NCBI GenBank assembly: GCA_023213395.1
Contig: CM041465.1
Coordinates: 222,153,741 to 222,217,740, forward strand
Reading direction: 5' to 3'
Length of the DNA: 64,000 nt
Source: Cycas panzhihuaensis
Taxonomy: Eukaryota; Cycadophyta
This document shows positions 1-10,942 of this stretch, piece after piece. The notes under the pieces are model-generated. The model was not told the DNA's origin. It worked only from the letters and a program-made list of their open reading frames with translations, and searched no databases. Position 1 is the first letter of the stretch. Every line of letters begins with the position of its first letter. The position numbers and the translations under genes are program-made.

Positions 1-79
1 AGCTTCCATATTGGCCTACAATTTTGTATATTGATCACTTACTTATTTGTAAAAAGTGATCCATAGTGTCATCACAATT

Positions 80-276
80 ATAATGCTTCTTATATTCTTA
101 CTATGTCAAGTTAATATTTGCCACAAGTGTTAGTGGCCAATTTTTACAATAGTGCTTCTTATATTCCTTCTATATTAAGTTAATATTTTCCATAAGTATT
201 AGTGGCTAATTTTCATCATAGTACTTTTAATATTCCTACTAAGTTAGGTTGATATTTATCACAAGTATTGGTGACT
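80..276 (+). repeat. Triplicated 69-bp repeat in the leader of A
   Basis: Three diverged units start at 80, 149 and 218, an exact 69-bp period. Each begins ATAATGCTTC, ATAGTGCTTC or ATAGTACTTT and runs through a conserved part ending near TTAGTGGC. B has only two units at the corresponding place. The repeat lies upstream of the gag start, in the untranslated leader. Confidence 0.85.
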
Positions 277-437
277 TTTCTCTAAGTTGCTCTCTTCATC
301 TTTGAGCAATCGTTCTCACTTCTTCTTCTTTCTAGTACACTACTTTATTGCATCTCCTATTTATAAACAACGATTGGTCATTTATTGTCATCACTTTTAT
401 AGTCCCTTGTTTATTTCTTCCCTTCTTAAAGGACACA

Positions 438-1430
438 ATATCTTCACAGTTCAAGTAAAATGTGAACTGCATTCTTAAAGGTAAAGAAAATTGGGATATA
501 TAAATTTACTAGTGTTAGAAATACTACAAAGTATGAAGGTATTTAGAGAGATCACTTGTAATATATACCACTTGTTACTGCTATAGCTACCACAACTGCT
601 TCTAGAGGAGCTATTTCAATTGTTCCCATTAAAGCTACAACCAAACACTAATGGGAGTTAGATAATAATAAAATTTATGCAGGGATACTTTTTTTCACTG
701 ATTATTCCCTACATAATCTCATTAATGAAACTGTATATGATACAGCATGGAAAATTCTTAAAGTTCTCAAGAAGAACTTTGATACTAAATTAGACTTAGA
801 ATTTATTCACTTAGTGCTAGAGATTAACAAATTGAAAATGCAGAAAAGACATGCAAGTGAGATAATCAATCTCCTTCATCTAATCAAGCAAGCCATTGAT
901 AAATATTTTAAGACTCTATGTATTACATGGGATTTCTTAATTTAGCCATATCTCTATATCCCAGATTATAAAAATCTACTAGGAGGTCTTCAATCAAGTG
1001 GCACCGTGAAGACCCTAAACTTTAAGGCTCTTACTAATATGTTCATCAAATTTGATAAGACCTTTGATACCAACTTTGCCACTACATCAGATCTAGTCAA
1101 TGCTACTTTTGAAGTGGAAGAAGATATTTTTTATACTAAAAATCAAGGTTAATACTCTTATAGAGGTGGTAATTCCTGTGAAAGAGGCAGAGGTAAACAA
1201 TAAGGACAATGCCCTCTTGGTCAATAGACTCCTTAACTCCAACAAAAATAGTCTTAAGGCCAAGGCTAAAATAATCAACCTAGACTTAGATCTAGTAATA
1301 AGAGATAATCTAACTAGCCTAATACTTCTTATGGGACTGGAAATCAAATAATTGTATGCCAAAGATATTATAGAAAAGGACATTATGCCAAAAATTATAG
1401 ACTACCACCAACAAACTACCAAGCTATTAA
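438..1430 (+). pseudogene. gag: gag remnant of copia element A
   Basis: Capsid/nucleocapsid gene of A, identified by base-level similarity to B (from 7506) and E (from 63401). The start codon is lost: ATA stands at 438 where B and E have ATG. The capsid part carries a conserved stretch with LKVLKKNFDTK near 755 and ends in a basic, glutamine-rich tract and a CCHC zinc-knuckle remnant near 1355-1400, where the second cysteine reads tyrosine (CQRYYRKGHY). Several TAA and TAG stops interrupt it. It is not functional. Confidence 0.75.
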
Positions 1431-1629
1431 TAGCACTATGGTACATATAATGTTGATAATATTTCTTTTAAAGATGCTTTTGGTAGAACACAATTTGCTC
1501 ATGCATACCTTTAAATAATTGGGACCGCTTTATCAAATATTGTTGATAGATCCACTAAGTATATTGAGGCTAATTATGGTTATGCTTATTCACTTTTAGC
1601 TTCACTACTTGGAGTTGCAAATAGTGCTA

Positions 1630-1890
1630 CCTCAAATACTTCATCTTGGATCATGGATACTAGAGTAACACAACATATGACTTGTCATCGCTAGTTCTTT
1701 GAGGATTTTAACTCTAAAGTTTATGGTGTTGTACACATGGCTGACAAATCATCTCCGCCAGTTGAAGGACTGGGAATAGTTTGCTTGAAACTCCCAGGCC
1801 TTTTAGATTTTACACTTGTTGATGTTTTATATATTCTTACTCTAAAGCATAACTTGCTCTTCCTATCTACCCTTATCTTTGGTAGATTTG
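1630..1890 (+). pseudogene. Aspartic protease remnant of element A
   Basis: The residues SSWIMDTRVTQHMTCHR (about 1639-1692) correspond to the copia protease active-site region, which normally reads W-(I/L)-(I/L)-D-S-G-A-(S/T)-x-H-(I/M). Here the DSGA core is DTRV, so the active site is destroyed apart from the aspartate. The following 60 or so codons keep the LPGLLDFTLVDVLYI-type pattern seen in copia proteases. The neighbouring B copy shows the same change, so this part of the family was already altered in their common source or aligns poorly here. Confidence 0.6.
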
Positions 1891-2059
1891 ATCTATAAAT
1901 ATAACTACAAATAATCAAACTCTTTGTGTCATTCACCCTCCTTCAAATATTGTGGTTATGACCAGAATTCTTGATGGCAAATTTTTTCGCTTAATTCACT
2001 CACCATCCTCTGAAGCTAACTATGTTGATGATGATTTTGCTTTTACCACAACCCTGAAT

Positions 2060-2950
2060 CCTTAAAAATTATCCCAAGCAGCCCTATGGCATGCTTGTAT
2101 AGGCCATATCAAAATTGATCATTTAAGAGAACTATATGCCACTCTTCTTGGTATGCCTAGGCTCTTCTCTAAGACCTTCAAATGAGAAGTATGTATCATT
2201 ACAAAATCTCAAAGACAACCTTTTTTTCATAGTTAGTGGAAATCTAGCCAAACTTTGTAGCTTGTACACTCAGATATATGTAGTCCTATGCCTATCCCTT
2301 CTCTCAAATAGAAGTGGTAGTATATTACTTTCATTGATGGTTTTACCAAGAAAGTATGGGTTTCTTTTTTTGTAAAAAAAGATGAAGTTTTTTCTATGTT
2401 TCAAGCTTTCAAGGCTCACATGGAAAATGAATATAGATTTAAGACTAAAATACTTAAGATTGAAAATGGTGGTAAATACACCTCTAATGAGTTTGAATAG
2501 TACCTATGTCACCATGGGATTAAACATCAGACTATTGTTGCTGGTACACCCTAACAAAATACAGTTGTTGAGTGCGTGAATAGGATCATCATGAACGTGG
2601 CTCATGCTATGTTGGTATATAAGAATATCCCTATCTATCTTTGGGCTGAGGCTATCTAGTTTGTTGTGTATTGTATCAACACTATTAGTCCCTTTAAGCT
2701 TGACCCCTCTCCACATGAAATGTGATATGGACAAACCCCCTCTATCTCCCGCTTCAGAATTTTTGGCTCTACTTGTTATGCTTACATTATAGAAGAACAT
2801 AGAAATAAACTCTAGGATAGAGCCCTCAAAGGTATCTTTATCAAATACCTTATGGACAAAAAAGGGTACAAGGTTTTTCTACCTTCACAATACAAAATTA
2901 TCATCATTAGAGATGTTATCTTTGCAAAGAATGAAGATTGATTACTCAGA
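2060..2950 (+). pseudogene. Integrase remnant of element A
   Basis: GAG_pre-integrase domain (LWHACIGH near 2085, normally LWHxRLGH) followed by the rve core. HSDICSPMPIPS near 2263 holds the first catalytic aspartate. A YTSNEFE-type stretch and a GTPxQNTVVECVNR stretch (near 2545-2590) follow, where the third catalytic residue region normally reads QNGVAERxNR. A WAEA motif near 2640 and the KGIFIKYLMDKKGYK stretch near 2830 close the domain. Stops and frameshifts break the frame repeatedly. B has lost about 435 bp of this C-terminal half. Confidence 0.8.
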
Positions 2951-3489
2951 CTTGACCCCAAGATACCTTCATACTGATTTAAGGATGCTACTAAATTTGA
3001 GGTCTAAATTCTAAAATTTATGGAGGGAGATGCTCAACAACTGCTCAAAATCTTAGAATCTGATAATAGAGCCCCAAAGAATACAAGCTGTGACTCCTAA
3101 CCAATGTGTGTATATCTAATACCATCATTTGAAAATAACCAAGTTGACAAAGGAAAATCCATAACAGAAGGACCACCTTCTTCAACATTAATGGCTAGAC
3201 CATTTTCTCTAGTATCATCAACTTCCTCTGTGCCAACCATTTCACATGATCTTTTTTAGGATCAAAATGAAGACCAAGATGTTGTGGAAATAAAAACCAC
3301 ATTCCTAACTCGAGGTGTTCATGATGCTTACTAGCTACATAAGGACATGCGACCAGATGAGGTAGGAAAAATTGGTACTAGAAGTGCCCATAGAGTAAGG
3401 ATACATGAATCACTTTCCATTGACCTTAAACCAGTAAAACTATACCTTACACTTAATGAAGAGCCTCTAATATACCAAGAATCTATAAA

Positions 3490-4240
3490 TCATATAACTT
3501 AGAGAAATTCCATGAATGAAGAGTACCAATCTCTTATCAAGAACTGTACATGGGAGCTTATTGATCTACTGCTTAAAGGAAAGATAGTTCAAAATAAATG
3601 GGTGTTGAAAAATAAGTACAGATTAAATGGTGCCCTAGAAAAATATAAGGCAAGGTTGGTAGTAAAAGGATTTACACAAAGGGAAGGCATCAACTACACT
3701 AAAATCTTGTTTCTATAACCAAATAGCCTACAATTAGAACTATTATAGCCTTGACCGCTCAACATGGTTGGAAAATCCACCAACTCAATGTTAAGACTAC
3801 ATTTCTCAATACATACCTTAAAGAAGAAATTTATATGGCTTATCTAGAAGGATACAAGATTATCATTCATGAGCATAAGGTTTGTAGGCTTAGAAAATCC
3901 TTGTATGGCCTAAAACAAACCCCTTATGCTTAGTTTACCAAGTTGTTTGAAAGAATGAGGTAACTTAGATATGATGTTTGTGACTATTAAGATATTAATA
4001 CAATACTATTTATTAAGCACTAAAATGATAAAGTCACTTACCTCTTAATCTTTATGGATGATATACTAATAATGAGTAATAATGAATAGGTAATTAGCTA
4101 GCTGAAGAAAGACCTTGCTAGAACATTTGAATTGTCTAATTTCAGGTTGATGAAATATTACTTAGGAATTAAAGTAACTTAAAAGAATGGTAAAATCTTT
4201 CTCTCCTAAGAAAAATATATCAATGATCTTTTGATAAAGT
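3490..4240 (+). pseudogene. Reverse transcriptase remnant of element A
   Basis: RVT_2 (copia) reverse transcriptase. An open stretch at 3512-3718 holds NTWEL-like, VQNKWVLKNKY and KARLVVKGFTQ motifs, and 3751-3933 holds NVKTTFLN and SLYGLKQ. The catalytic box reads FMDD at 4051-4062 (YVDD in most copia elements, FVDD in B). Position 4233 has TTTTAG where B has TTTCAG, a Q-to-stop change. The frame is broken at several other points. Confidence 0.85.
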
Positions 4241-4245
4241 TTTAG

Positions 4246-4965
4246 TTGGAAGGTACTCGACCAGTGGCTACAACTATGGAACCTAATATTAAACTCTCAG
4301 ATGATGGTGACATTAGGGAGGTAGATACAATACTCTATAGGCAACTTGTAGGTAGTGTCATCTATACTACCAACACAAGGCCAGATATTTCACACTCTGT
4401 TGGTATTCTTATAAGATTCATGACAAATCCTAAGTAGAATCACTGGTAAGCTATAATATGAGTGTTGAGGTACCTAAAGATGACTAGTAAATATGGTCTG
4501 TTGTATGAACCTAATATAGAATTTAAACTTTATATATACACATACTTAGACTTTGTCAGAGATAAAGACATAGGAAGATCTATATCTAGGTACATAACAT
4601 TTCTTAGAACAACACCAATATCATGGAGATCAAGATGACAGAAGATAGTTATAGACTCAACTACTAAAGCTAAATATATTACTGCTTCTGAGACAAGTAA
4701 AGAGGTGATATGGCTTAAAAAATTATTGAACACATTAAATGCCACCTAAACAAGTTTTACTATATTATATATAAATAATTAGTATATAATCTAAATGGCT
4801 AAAAATCCTATATTTCATGATCATACCAAATATATAAGTACAAAAGTCCATAGGATTAGAGAGCTAATTTATGATGGTATAATTTAACTAGAGTACTACC
4901 CCATAATAGATCAAGTGACTAACATCTTTACCAAACCATTGAAGAGGGTGAAGTTTGAATAGTTT
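4246..4965 (+). pseudogene. RNase H remnant of element A
   Basis: Connection and RNase H part of copia pol. The open frame 4246-4437 includes YRQLVGSVIYTTNTRPDI, the conserved YRSLVGxLxYLTxTRPDI region. Downstream come a D-F-x-x-D-K-like stretch, a TAEAEYI-like stretch near 4660 (reads TKAKYI) and a TKPLKR-like end near 4935, as in complete copia RNase H. Numerous stops. Directly followed by the 3' UTR and the shared LTR. Confidence 0.8.
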
Positions 4966-5186
4966 TGAAGGTAACTTGGCTTTAGGGCCTCCATCTCTAA
5001 CTAATTAAAGGAGATGACAAAAGGACCATTATACTCTATCTTATTTGTGAAAACCCCTTATGGGCATAGAAGGATAAGAGTAAGACTCTGCTCTATCCCA
5101 TTCATGAAAACCCCTTGTGGGTGTAAAAGGATAAGTGTTGTATCATTTTAGAAAATCAAAACCTGTAAAAACCTGAAAGGGCATGA

Positions 5187-5484
5187 TGAAATGGGTTAAT
5201 GTCACAAGGTTATTACATTAGTTGATTATTTCTAAAAAGGGTCTTAAGTGAACTTTAAATTAGATTACTTAAGTGAAATACACTTTTATATGCATTATGT
5301 GTAATTTTATTTCATCTAACTCTAATGCTTCATCTCTTAATATAAAAGTAAAAGCTCAATGAGGGAGGCTTATTCTTACCTCCCCATTTTATAAGAATGA
5401 GTCTCTGTCTCTCAAGTCTCTCTTACTCCTATGTTTTCCTTTGTATTTAATGTATGGATATGAAGGATAGATCCACTCTTTTCA
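5187..5484 (+). repeat. 298-bp LTR shared by tandem elements A and B
   Basis: Begins TGAAATGGGTTAATG and ends CTCTTTTCA. The same 298-bp unit recurs at 23843-24140 and 24397-24694. It follows the end of A's RNase H region and 3' UTR, so it is A's 3' LTR. It is followed after two bases by TGGTATTAGAGC, so it is also B's 5' LTR. No target duplication or foreign DNA separates A from B. Confidence 0.9.
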
Positions 5485-5486
5485 TA

Positions 5487-5498
5487 TGGTATTAGAGC
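5487..5498 (+). promoter_or_regulatory. Primer binding site of element B
   Basis: TGGTATTAGAGC, one mismatch from the TGGTATCAGAGC site complementary to the 3' end of plant initiator tRNA-Met. It lies two bases after the LTR end. Its presence here shows that the LTR at 5187-5484 acts as a 5' LTR. Confidence 0.85.
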
Positions 5499-6048
5499 TT
5501 GCTTCCTTTATATTCCTCACTTGTACTTACAATAGAGCCATCACTTCCTTATCCCCCATAATCCATGTGGTGAAGGAGATTGTGAAAGTGGGTTTAGTAA
5601 TATTTTTAAGTTTTTATCATGGCATATTTAGTATTATTTGCTTTCTCTTTCTCTTTTGTAGGTTTGGAAGCATAATACAAGGAGTTGTAAGGCCCAATGA
5701 TTCCAATCCTTTAGTGGCTATTTATGCTATCTTATTCTTCTTTTCTTTTTCCTCTTTTTATCCATTTAATAAGGGGAAATGCTGTCGAAATTTTTTTAGC
5801 TTTTAGAAGAATGATTATAAGGGGAGGTTCTACCCACTTTTTTTTAAAGAATTTGGAGCTATTTAAAATATCCATCATTGTATGCTCTCACCTTGCTGAT
5901 ATTGAGATCCTGTTGATTAAAAAATAATGGAAATTTTATATGGTATCATGTGTTAATGAGGTATTAACAAGCTAACATTTTTGTAGAAATAATTTTTAAA
6001 AAAATTAAATTTTACTAGTTTATAAAATCTTCTACAAAGCTCCAATTG

Positions 6049-6350
6049 ACCTAATTCTAATTATCAAAGATGAGGCTCTGAGTCTACTTTCTAGCGCAAA
6101 AAATGATACCCAATTTCGTTGCTGTATGAGAAAGTTATTGCTATATTAGTGAACAATAGTTAGTTTTAGTAAGAATTTTAGAAAATTATATTCTCCTAAA
6201 TTTATGGGACTGCTAAATATTTTTCAAAACTCATTTATACCTAATTCTACTTCCTAAAGATGAAGCTCTAAGTCTAGTTTGTAGCAAAAAAATTGATACT
6301 TAATTTCGTTATTGTAGAAGAAAGTTATTGTTGTTTTAGTGAAGACTACT
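6049..6350 (+). repeat. Direct duplication of 112 bp in B's leader
   Basis: Copies at 6049-6160 and 6239-6350, separated by 78 bp. Both start ACCTAATTCTA, pass through AAAGATGA and AATTTCGTT, and end AAAGTTATTG plus a GTGAA stretch. They differ at roughly one position in six by eye, so the duplication is old. Confidence 0.8.
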
Positions 6351-7216
6351 TTTTTGCATTTAAAAAAAAGGGGGAGAAGAAATTTTCTTCTTTCTTTTTA
6401 TAAGGTTTAAAAGCCCATTGTAAAAGTAAGTAAGAAAAACACCTAGATTGGAGCAATATTTAGTGTCTTCACTTACTTATCAATATTATATTTCAACACT
6501 CTAAAATCACTTCAACTAAGCACTCTATAGACACTCCAAGCAAGCACTCTATTTTTAGTTATATATATATTTGATGCAAATTCGATAATCTTTTCACTCT
6601 TCCTAAAATGAACGTATCATATATATTATTTTCTGCCATCTTGTACATGTTTACATACTCACTAAGGTTAAGATACCTTGGTTGGTAGAATGCTATGCCA
6701 TAAAGGAGATGTAAGTTTCAAGTTAGGACTAGACTGAACTGGAATATTGGTGAGGTTTGGTTAGCCATATCATCGTGCCTCAATCAAGGATCATCATGAT
6801 AACCAACTAGGAAAACTAAAACTTTAATACAAGATTAAAATATACCCAATATAATATCTTTCATAGCCATGGGTATGCATGTACCACTCTTTAGAGGAGG
6901 TATATAGTTACTCATTGGTGAACTGGATGAGGATTGGGAGTACCTGAGCTCTGTTATGACTTGGATTTCATCACCAAGCATAATTGTGGGTATCGTAAGT
7001 GAAGGCCAATTTAATTATACTAGAAGCCTAAGCATCCCTTTAATAACCTCAACTATATGTTGGACACAAGTTAGAGGCTATTGGGTTGATTATGCATCTT
7101 ATATTTGAGTTTCAAGTTGCGTATACCCAATGATGTCAGCTTTTACATTGGCCTATAATCTTGTATACCGATCACTTACTTATTTGTAAAAAGTGATCCA
7201 TAGTGTAATCATAATC

Positions 7217-7354
7217 ATAGTGCTTCTCATATTCTGATTGTATTAGGTTAGTATTTGCCACAAGTGTTAGTGGCCAATTTTTATTATAGTACTTTTCATA
7301 TTTCTGCTGCGTCAGGTTAATATTTGTCATAAGTGTTGGTGACTTTTCTCTAAG
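7217..7354 (+). repeat. Two 69-bp repeat units in B's leader
   Basis: Units start at 7217 (ATAGTGCTTC) and 7286 (ATAGTACTTT), 69 bp apart. They correspond to units of the triplicated repeat at 80-276 in A. Confidence 0.8.
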
Positions 7355-7505
7355 TTGCTCTGTTCATCTTTGAGCAACCATTCTCACTTCTTCTTCCTTT
7401 TGTTACACTGCTTCATTGTATCTCCCATTTATAAATAGTAATTGGTCATTTATTACCATCACTTTTATAGTCCTTTCTTCATTTCTTCCCTTCTCAAAAG
7501 ACATC

Positions 7506-8465
7506 ATGTTTTCACAGTTCAAGCAAAATGTGAACTACATTCTTAAAGAGAAAGAAAATTGGGATATATAGTTCACTAGTGTAAGAAATGCTATAAAATA
7601 TGAAGGTTTTTAGAGAGATCACTTATAAATTACACTATTTGTTACTGCTACAACTACCATAATTATTTCTGGAGGAGGTGCTTTAACTGCTCCTACTAAC
7701 GCTGTAGCCAAATACCAATGGGAACTTGATCATGATAAAATTCATGCAGGGATACTTCTTGTCATTGATTATTCCCTACATAACCTCACTGATAAAGTTA
7801 TACATGATACATCATGGAAGGTTCTTAAAGTTCTCAAGAAGAACTTTGACACTAAATCAAACTTAGAATTTATTCACTTAGTATTGAAGATGAATAAATT
7901 GAAAATGTAGAAAGGATAAGTAAGTGAGACAATTAGTCTCCTTCGTCTAATCAAGAAAGCTATTAATAAAGATTTCAAAACTCAATGTATTATATGGGCT
8001 TTCTTGATTTAGTCATGTCTCCATATCCTAGATTAAAAATATCTACTAGAAAGTCTTCAATCTAGTAGCACTTTGAAGACCCTAAACTTTGAGATTCTTA
8101 TTGATAAGTTCATTGAATTTTATAAGACCTTTGATACCAACTTTTCCTCTACATCATATCCAGTTGATGCTACTTGCAAAGTGGAAGAAGATCTTTTTTA
8201 TACCAAAAATCAAGGTTAATACTCTTGCATAGGTGGTAATTCTCGTGGAAGAGGCAGAGGTAGACAATAAGAACAATGTCCTCTTGGTCAATAGACTCCT
8301 CAACTCCAACAAAAATTGTCTTATGGCCAAGGCTAAAATAATCAACCTAGACCTAAATCTAGTAATCAGAGATAATCCAACTAGACCAATACTTCTTATA
8401 GGACTAGAAATCAAATAATTATGTGCCAAATATGTAACAGAAAAGGATACTATACCAAAAATTGT
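7506..8465 (+). pseudogene. gag: gag remnant of copia element B
   Basis: The best preserved start of the family: ATG at 7506, beginning MFSQFKQNVNYILKEKENWD, then a stop. The capsid region keeps WKVLKVLKKNFDTK near 7818. The zinc knuckle near 8424-8465 reads CQICNRKGYYTKNC, a CX2CX4HX4C knuckle in which the histidine has become tyrosine. Stops at several tryptophan and glutamine codons make it non-functional. A and E give the same layout. Confidence 0.8.
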
Positions 8466-8689
8466 AGAACTACCACCAATAAACTACTAAGCTATTAATA
8501 GTGCCATGGTGCACATAATGTTGATAATACTTCTTTTGAAGATGCTTTTAATGGAAGGTAATTTACTTATGCACATCTTTAAAGAATTAGGACCACTTCA
8601 TCAAATGTTGTTAATAGATCCATTAAGTATATTGAGGCTTATTATGGCTATACTTATTTATGTTTGCCTTCACCACTTGGAGTTGCAAA

Positions 8690-8960
8690 TAGTGTACCTA
8701 AATACTTCATCTTGGATCATGGATACTAGAGTAATATAATATATGACTTGTCATCACCAGTTCTTTTAGGATTTTGACTCTGAAGTTCATGGTGTTATAT
8801 ACATGGCTAAGAAATCATCTCAGCTAGTTAGAGGACTTGGAACTATTTGCTTGAAACTCCTAGGCCTTATAGATTTTACCCTTGTTGATGTTTTATATAT
8901 TCCTACTCTAAAGTAGAACCCCCTCTCCCTATCCACCCTTGTCTCTCATGGATTTAATTT
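8690..8960 (+). pseudogene. Aspartic protease remnant of element B
   Basis: Starts near SSWIMDTRV at about 8708, corresponding to the D-S-G-A active site region of copia proteases. It continues with a GLGTICLKLLGLIDFTLVD stretch and VLYIPTLK, the usual C-terminal part of the domain. At least two stops are present and the active site lacks SGA. Matches A at 1630-1890. Confidence 0.6.
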
Positions 8961-9119
8961 GAGTGTAAATACAAATAATCAAACTCTCTCTGTCATTCAC
9001 CCTCCTTTAAATATTGTGGTTATGACTAAAATTCTTGATGGAAAATGTTTTCACCTAACTAGCTCACCATCCTTTGAAGCTAACTATGTTGATGATGACT
9101 TTACTTTCACCACAACCCT

Positions 9120-9690
9120 AACTCCTCAAAAGTTATCCCAAGTAGCCCTATGACATACTCATATGAGACATATCAAAATTAATCATTTAAGAGAACTACG
9201 TGCCACTCTTCCTAGTTTGCCTAGGCCCTCTTCTAAGCCCTTCAAATGCGAAGCATGCATTATTGCCAAATCTCAAAGATAACCTTTTTCTCATAGTCAG
9301 TGGAAATTTAGCCAACCTTTGTAGCTTATACACTTAGATATATGTGGTCTTATGCCCATCCCTTCTCTCAAATAGAAGTGGTACTATATTACTTTTATTG
9401 ATAATTTTACCAAGAAATTATGGGTTATTTTTCTTGTAAAGAAAAATGAAGCCTTTTCTATATTTCAAGTTTTCAAGGCCTACGTGAAAAATGAATCTGG
9501 ATTCAAGATCAAAATACTTAGGACTAAAAATGGTGACGAGTACACATCCAATGAGTTTAAATCGTACTTACATCAGTATGGAATCAAAAATCATACCACT
9601 ATTATAGGTACACCCTAGCAAAATAGAGTTATCGAGTAGATGAATAGGACCATCATGAATATGGATTATGCTATACTAGTATATAAGAAC
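9120..9690 (+). pseudogene. Integrase remnant of element B, C-terminal half deleted
   Basis: The pre-integrase zinc region (HIKINHLREL near 9170, KPFKCEACIIAKSQR near 9237) and the rve core follow protease: LDICGLMPIPS near 9336 holds the first aspartate, then NGDEYTSNEF near 9530 and GTPxQNRVIE near 9610. The sequence then jumps at about 9690 from a position matching A 2640 to one matching A 3075, so some 435 bp coding the integrase C-terminus are missing. A TAG replaces the Q codon in the final motif. Confidence 0.8.
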
Positions 9691-9699
9691 ATCCTAGAG

Positions 9700-10685
9700 G
9701 ATACAAGCAATGACTCCCAACCAATGTGTATACATCTAATACTATCATTTACGAATAGCCAAGTTGACAAAGACAAAGCCATAACAGAAGGACCATCTTC
9801 TCTAATATTAGTGGCTGACCCATCTTCTCCAGTATCATCAACTTCCTTCATGCCAAACATTTCACATGATTCTTTTCAGGATCAAAATGAAGACCAAGAA
9901 GCTATGTAAATGAAAACCTCATTCCCAACTTGAGGTTTTCGTGAAGCATACTAGCTATGAAAGCACATGCGACTAGATGAGGTAGGTAAAACTAGCACTA
10001 GAAGTGCCCATAGAGCAAGGATATATGAATCACTTTTCGTTGAGCTTGAACTAATAGAATTGTACCTTACTCTTAATGAAGAGCTCCTAATATACCAAGA
10101 AGCTGTAAAGCATATAGCTTGGAGAAATTCTATGAACAAAAAGTACCAATCTCTTATCAAGAATAACACATGGGAGCTTGTTGATCTACCACTTAGAAGA
10201 AAGGTAGTTCAAAACAAATGGGTGTTGAAAAATAAGTATAGATCATATGGTACCCTAGAAAAACATAAGGTGAGGTTGGTAGTAAAAGGATTCACATAAA
10301 GAGAAGGCATTGACTACACTAAAATCTTTTATCCTACAACCAAGTGTCCTATAATTAGAACTCTTATAGCCTTGGCTTCTCAACGAGGTTGGAAAATCCA
10401 CCAACTTAATGTTAAGTCGACATTTCTCAATGGGAACCTTAAAGAAGAAATTTATATGGCTTAGCCAAAAGCATATGAGATTATCAGTTAGGAGCATAAG
10501 TTTTGCAGGCTCATAAAGTCCTTGTATGGCCTAAAATAAACCCCTCGTTCTTGGTTTACTAAGTTATCTAAAAGAATGAGGTAACTTAGATATGAGGTTT
10601 GTGACTATCAAGATATTGATGCAACACTATTCATTAAGTGCCAAAATGATAAAGTCACTTACCTCTTAATCTTTGTGGATGATAT
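9700..10685 (+). pseudogene. Linker and N-terminal reverse transcriptase of element B
   Basis: After a low-conservation linker, the reverse transcriptase starts near 10110 (AWRNSMNKKYQSL) and continues with NTWELVDLP, VVQNKWVLKNKY, VRLVVKGFT, LNVKSTFLNGNLKEEIYM and SLYGLK up to the catalytic FVDD at 10672-10683. Element C is inserted within three bases of that motif. The second half of the gene lies at 22536 onward. In-frame stops replace Q and W codons at several sites. Confidence 0.85.
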
Positions 10686-10930
10686 TATTAAAAATACTAC
10701 CTAACTAATGTAAATGACATACACAAATCTTTATTATTATTTTGGGCCAACAGATGTTTATTTTTAGGTCTTACAGATCTGTATATATCCAAAGATCTCC
10801 TTATACTCTTTAGACTTTTAGATCAATATAATCAAAGTTCTGAGGTAGGTTTTCCCACTAAATATCCATGTATATTTGTTTATGTGATTGGTGTGTGCAT
10901 TCAATTTGGTTTTGCTCTTATTTTTTAACA
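10686..10930 (+). repeat. 5' LTR of element C
   Basis: 245 bp, starting TATTAAAAATACTAC (TG to TA change; the 3' copy begins TGTTAAAAATACTAC at 21938) and ending TTTTTTAACA just before TGGTATCAGAGC. Aligned end to end with 21938-22170 apart from the lost 3' end of that copy. Confidence 0.88.
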
Positions 10931-10942
10931 TGGTATCAGAGC
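10931..10942 (+). promoter_or_regulatory. Primer binding site of element C
   Basis: A perfect TGGTATCAGAGC directly after the CA end of the LTR, complementary to the 3' end of plant initiator tRNA-Met. Confidence 0.92.

Larger units (their letters stand above)
1..5484 (+). mobile_element. Ty1/copia retrotransposon A, 5' part outside the window, decayed
   Basis: This is a decayed Ty1/copia element read on the plus strand. The window opens in its untranslated leader: bases 1-60 match 7137-7200 of the sister copy B. The order is gag, aspartic protease, integrase, reverse transcriptase, RNase H, which is the copia order. Many in-frame stops and some frameshifts break every domain, so it cannot encode working proteins. 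Its 3' LTR (5187-5484) also serves as the 5' LTR of B. A's own 5' LTR should lie about 1.6 kb left of the window, judging by the spacing in B. A lacks about 250 bp of 3' UTR present in B (23592-23842). Confidence 0.9.
5499..7505 (+). other. Untranslated leader of element B
   Basis: About 2 kb between the primer binding site and gag. It contains a 112-bp direct duplication (6049-6160 and 6239-6350) and, near its end, two units of the 69-bp repeat (7217 and 7286). No supported gene lies here: an apparent frame beginning in the primer binding site at 5486 is not conserved in E. The segment 6640-7140 has a counterpart upstream of gag in E (about 62640-63180), which supports leader identity. Confidence 0.75.

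Noticed and set aside
80-276. CRISPR-like array
   Set aside because: The 69-bp units are contiguous without unique spacers and lie in a plant retrotransposon leader.
1093-1383. Minus-strand 96-codon frame, with a matching one at 8154-8429
   Set aside because: Both are shadows of the gag tail in A and B; the conservation comes from the sense strand.
5486-5806. 106-codon plus-strand open frame with hydrophobic stretches, beginning in the primer binding site
   Set aside because: It lies in the untranslated leader of B, starts within the tRNA-binding site, and the corresponding leader of E does not keep it. Hydrophobicity follows from T-rich DNA.
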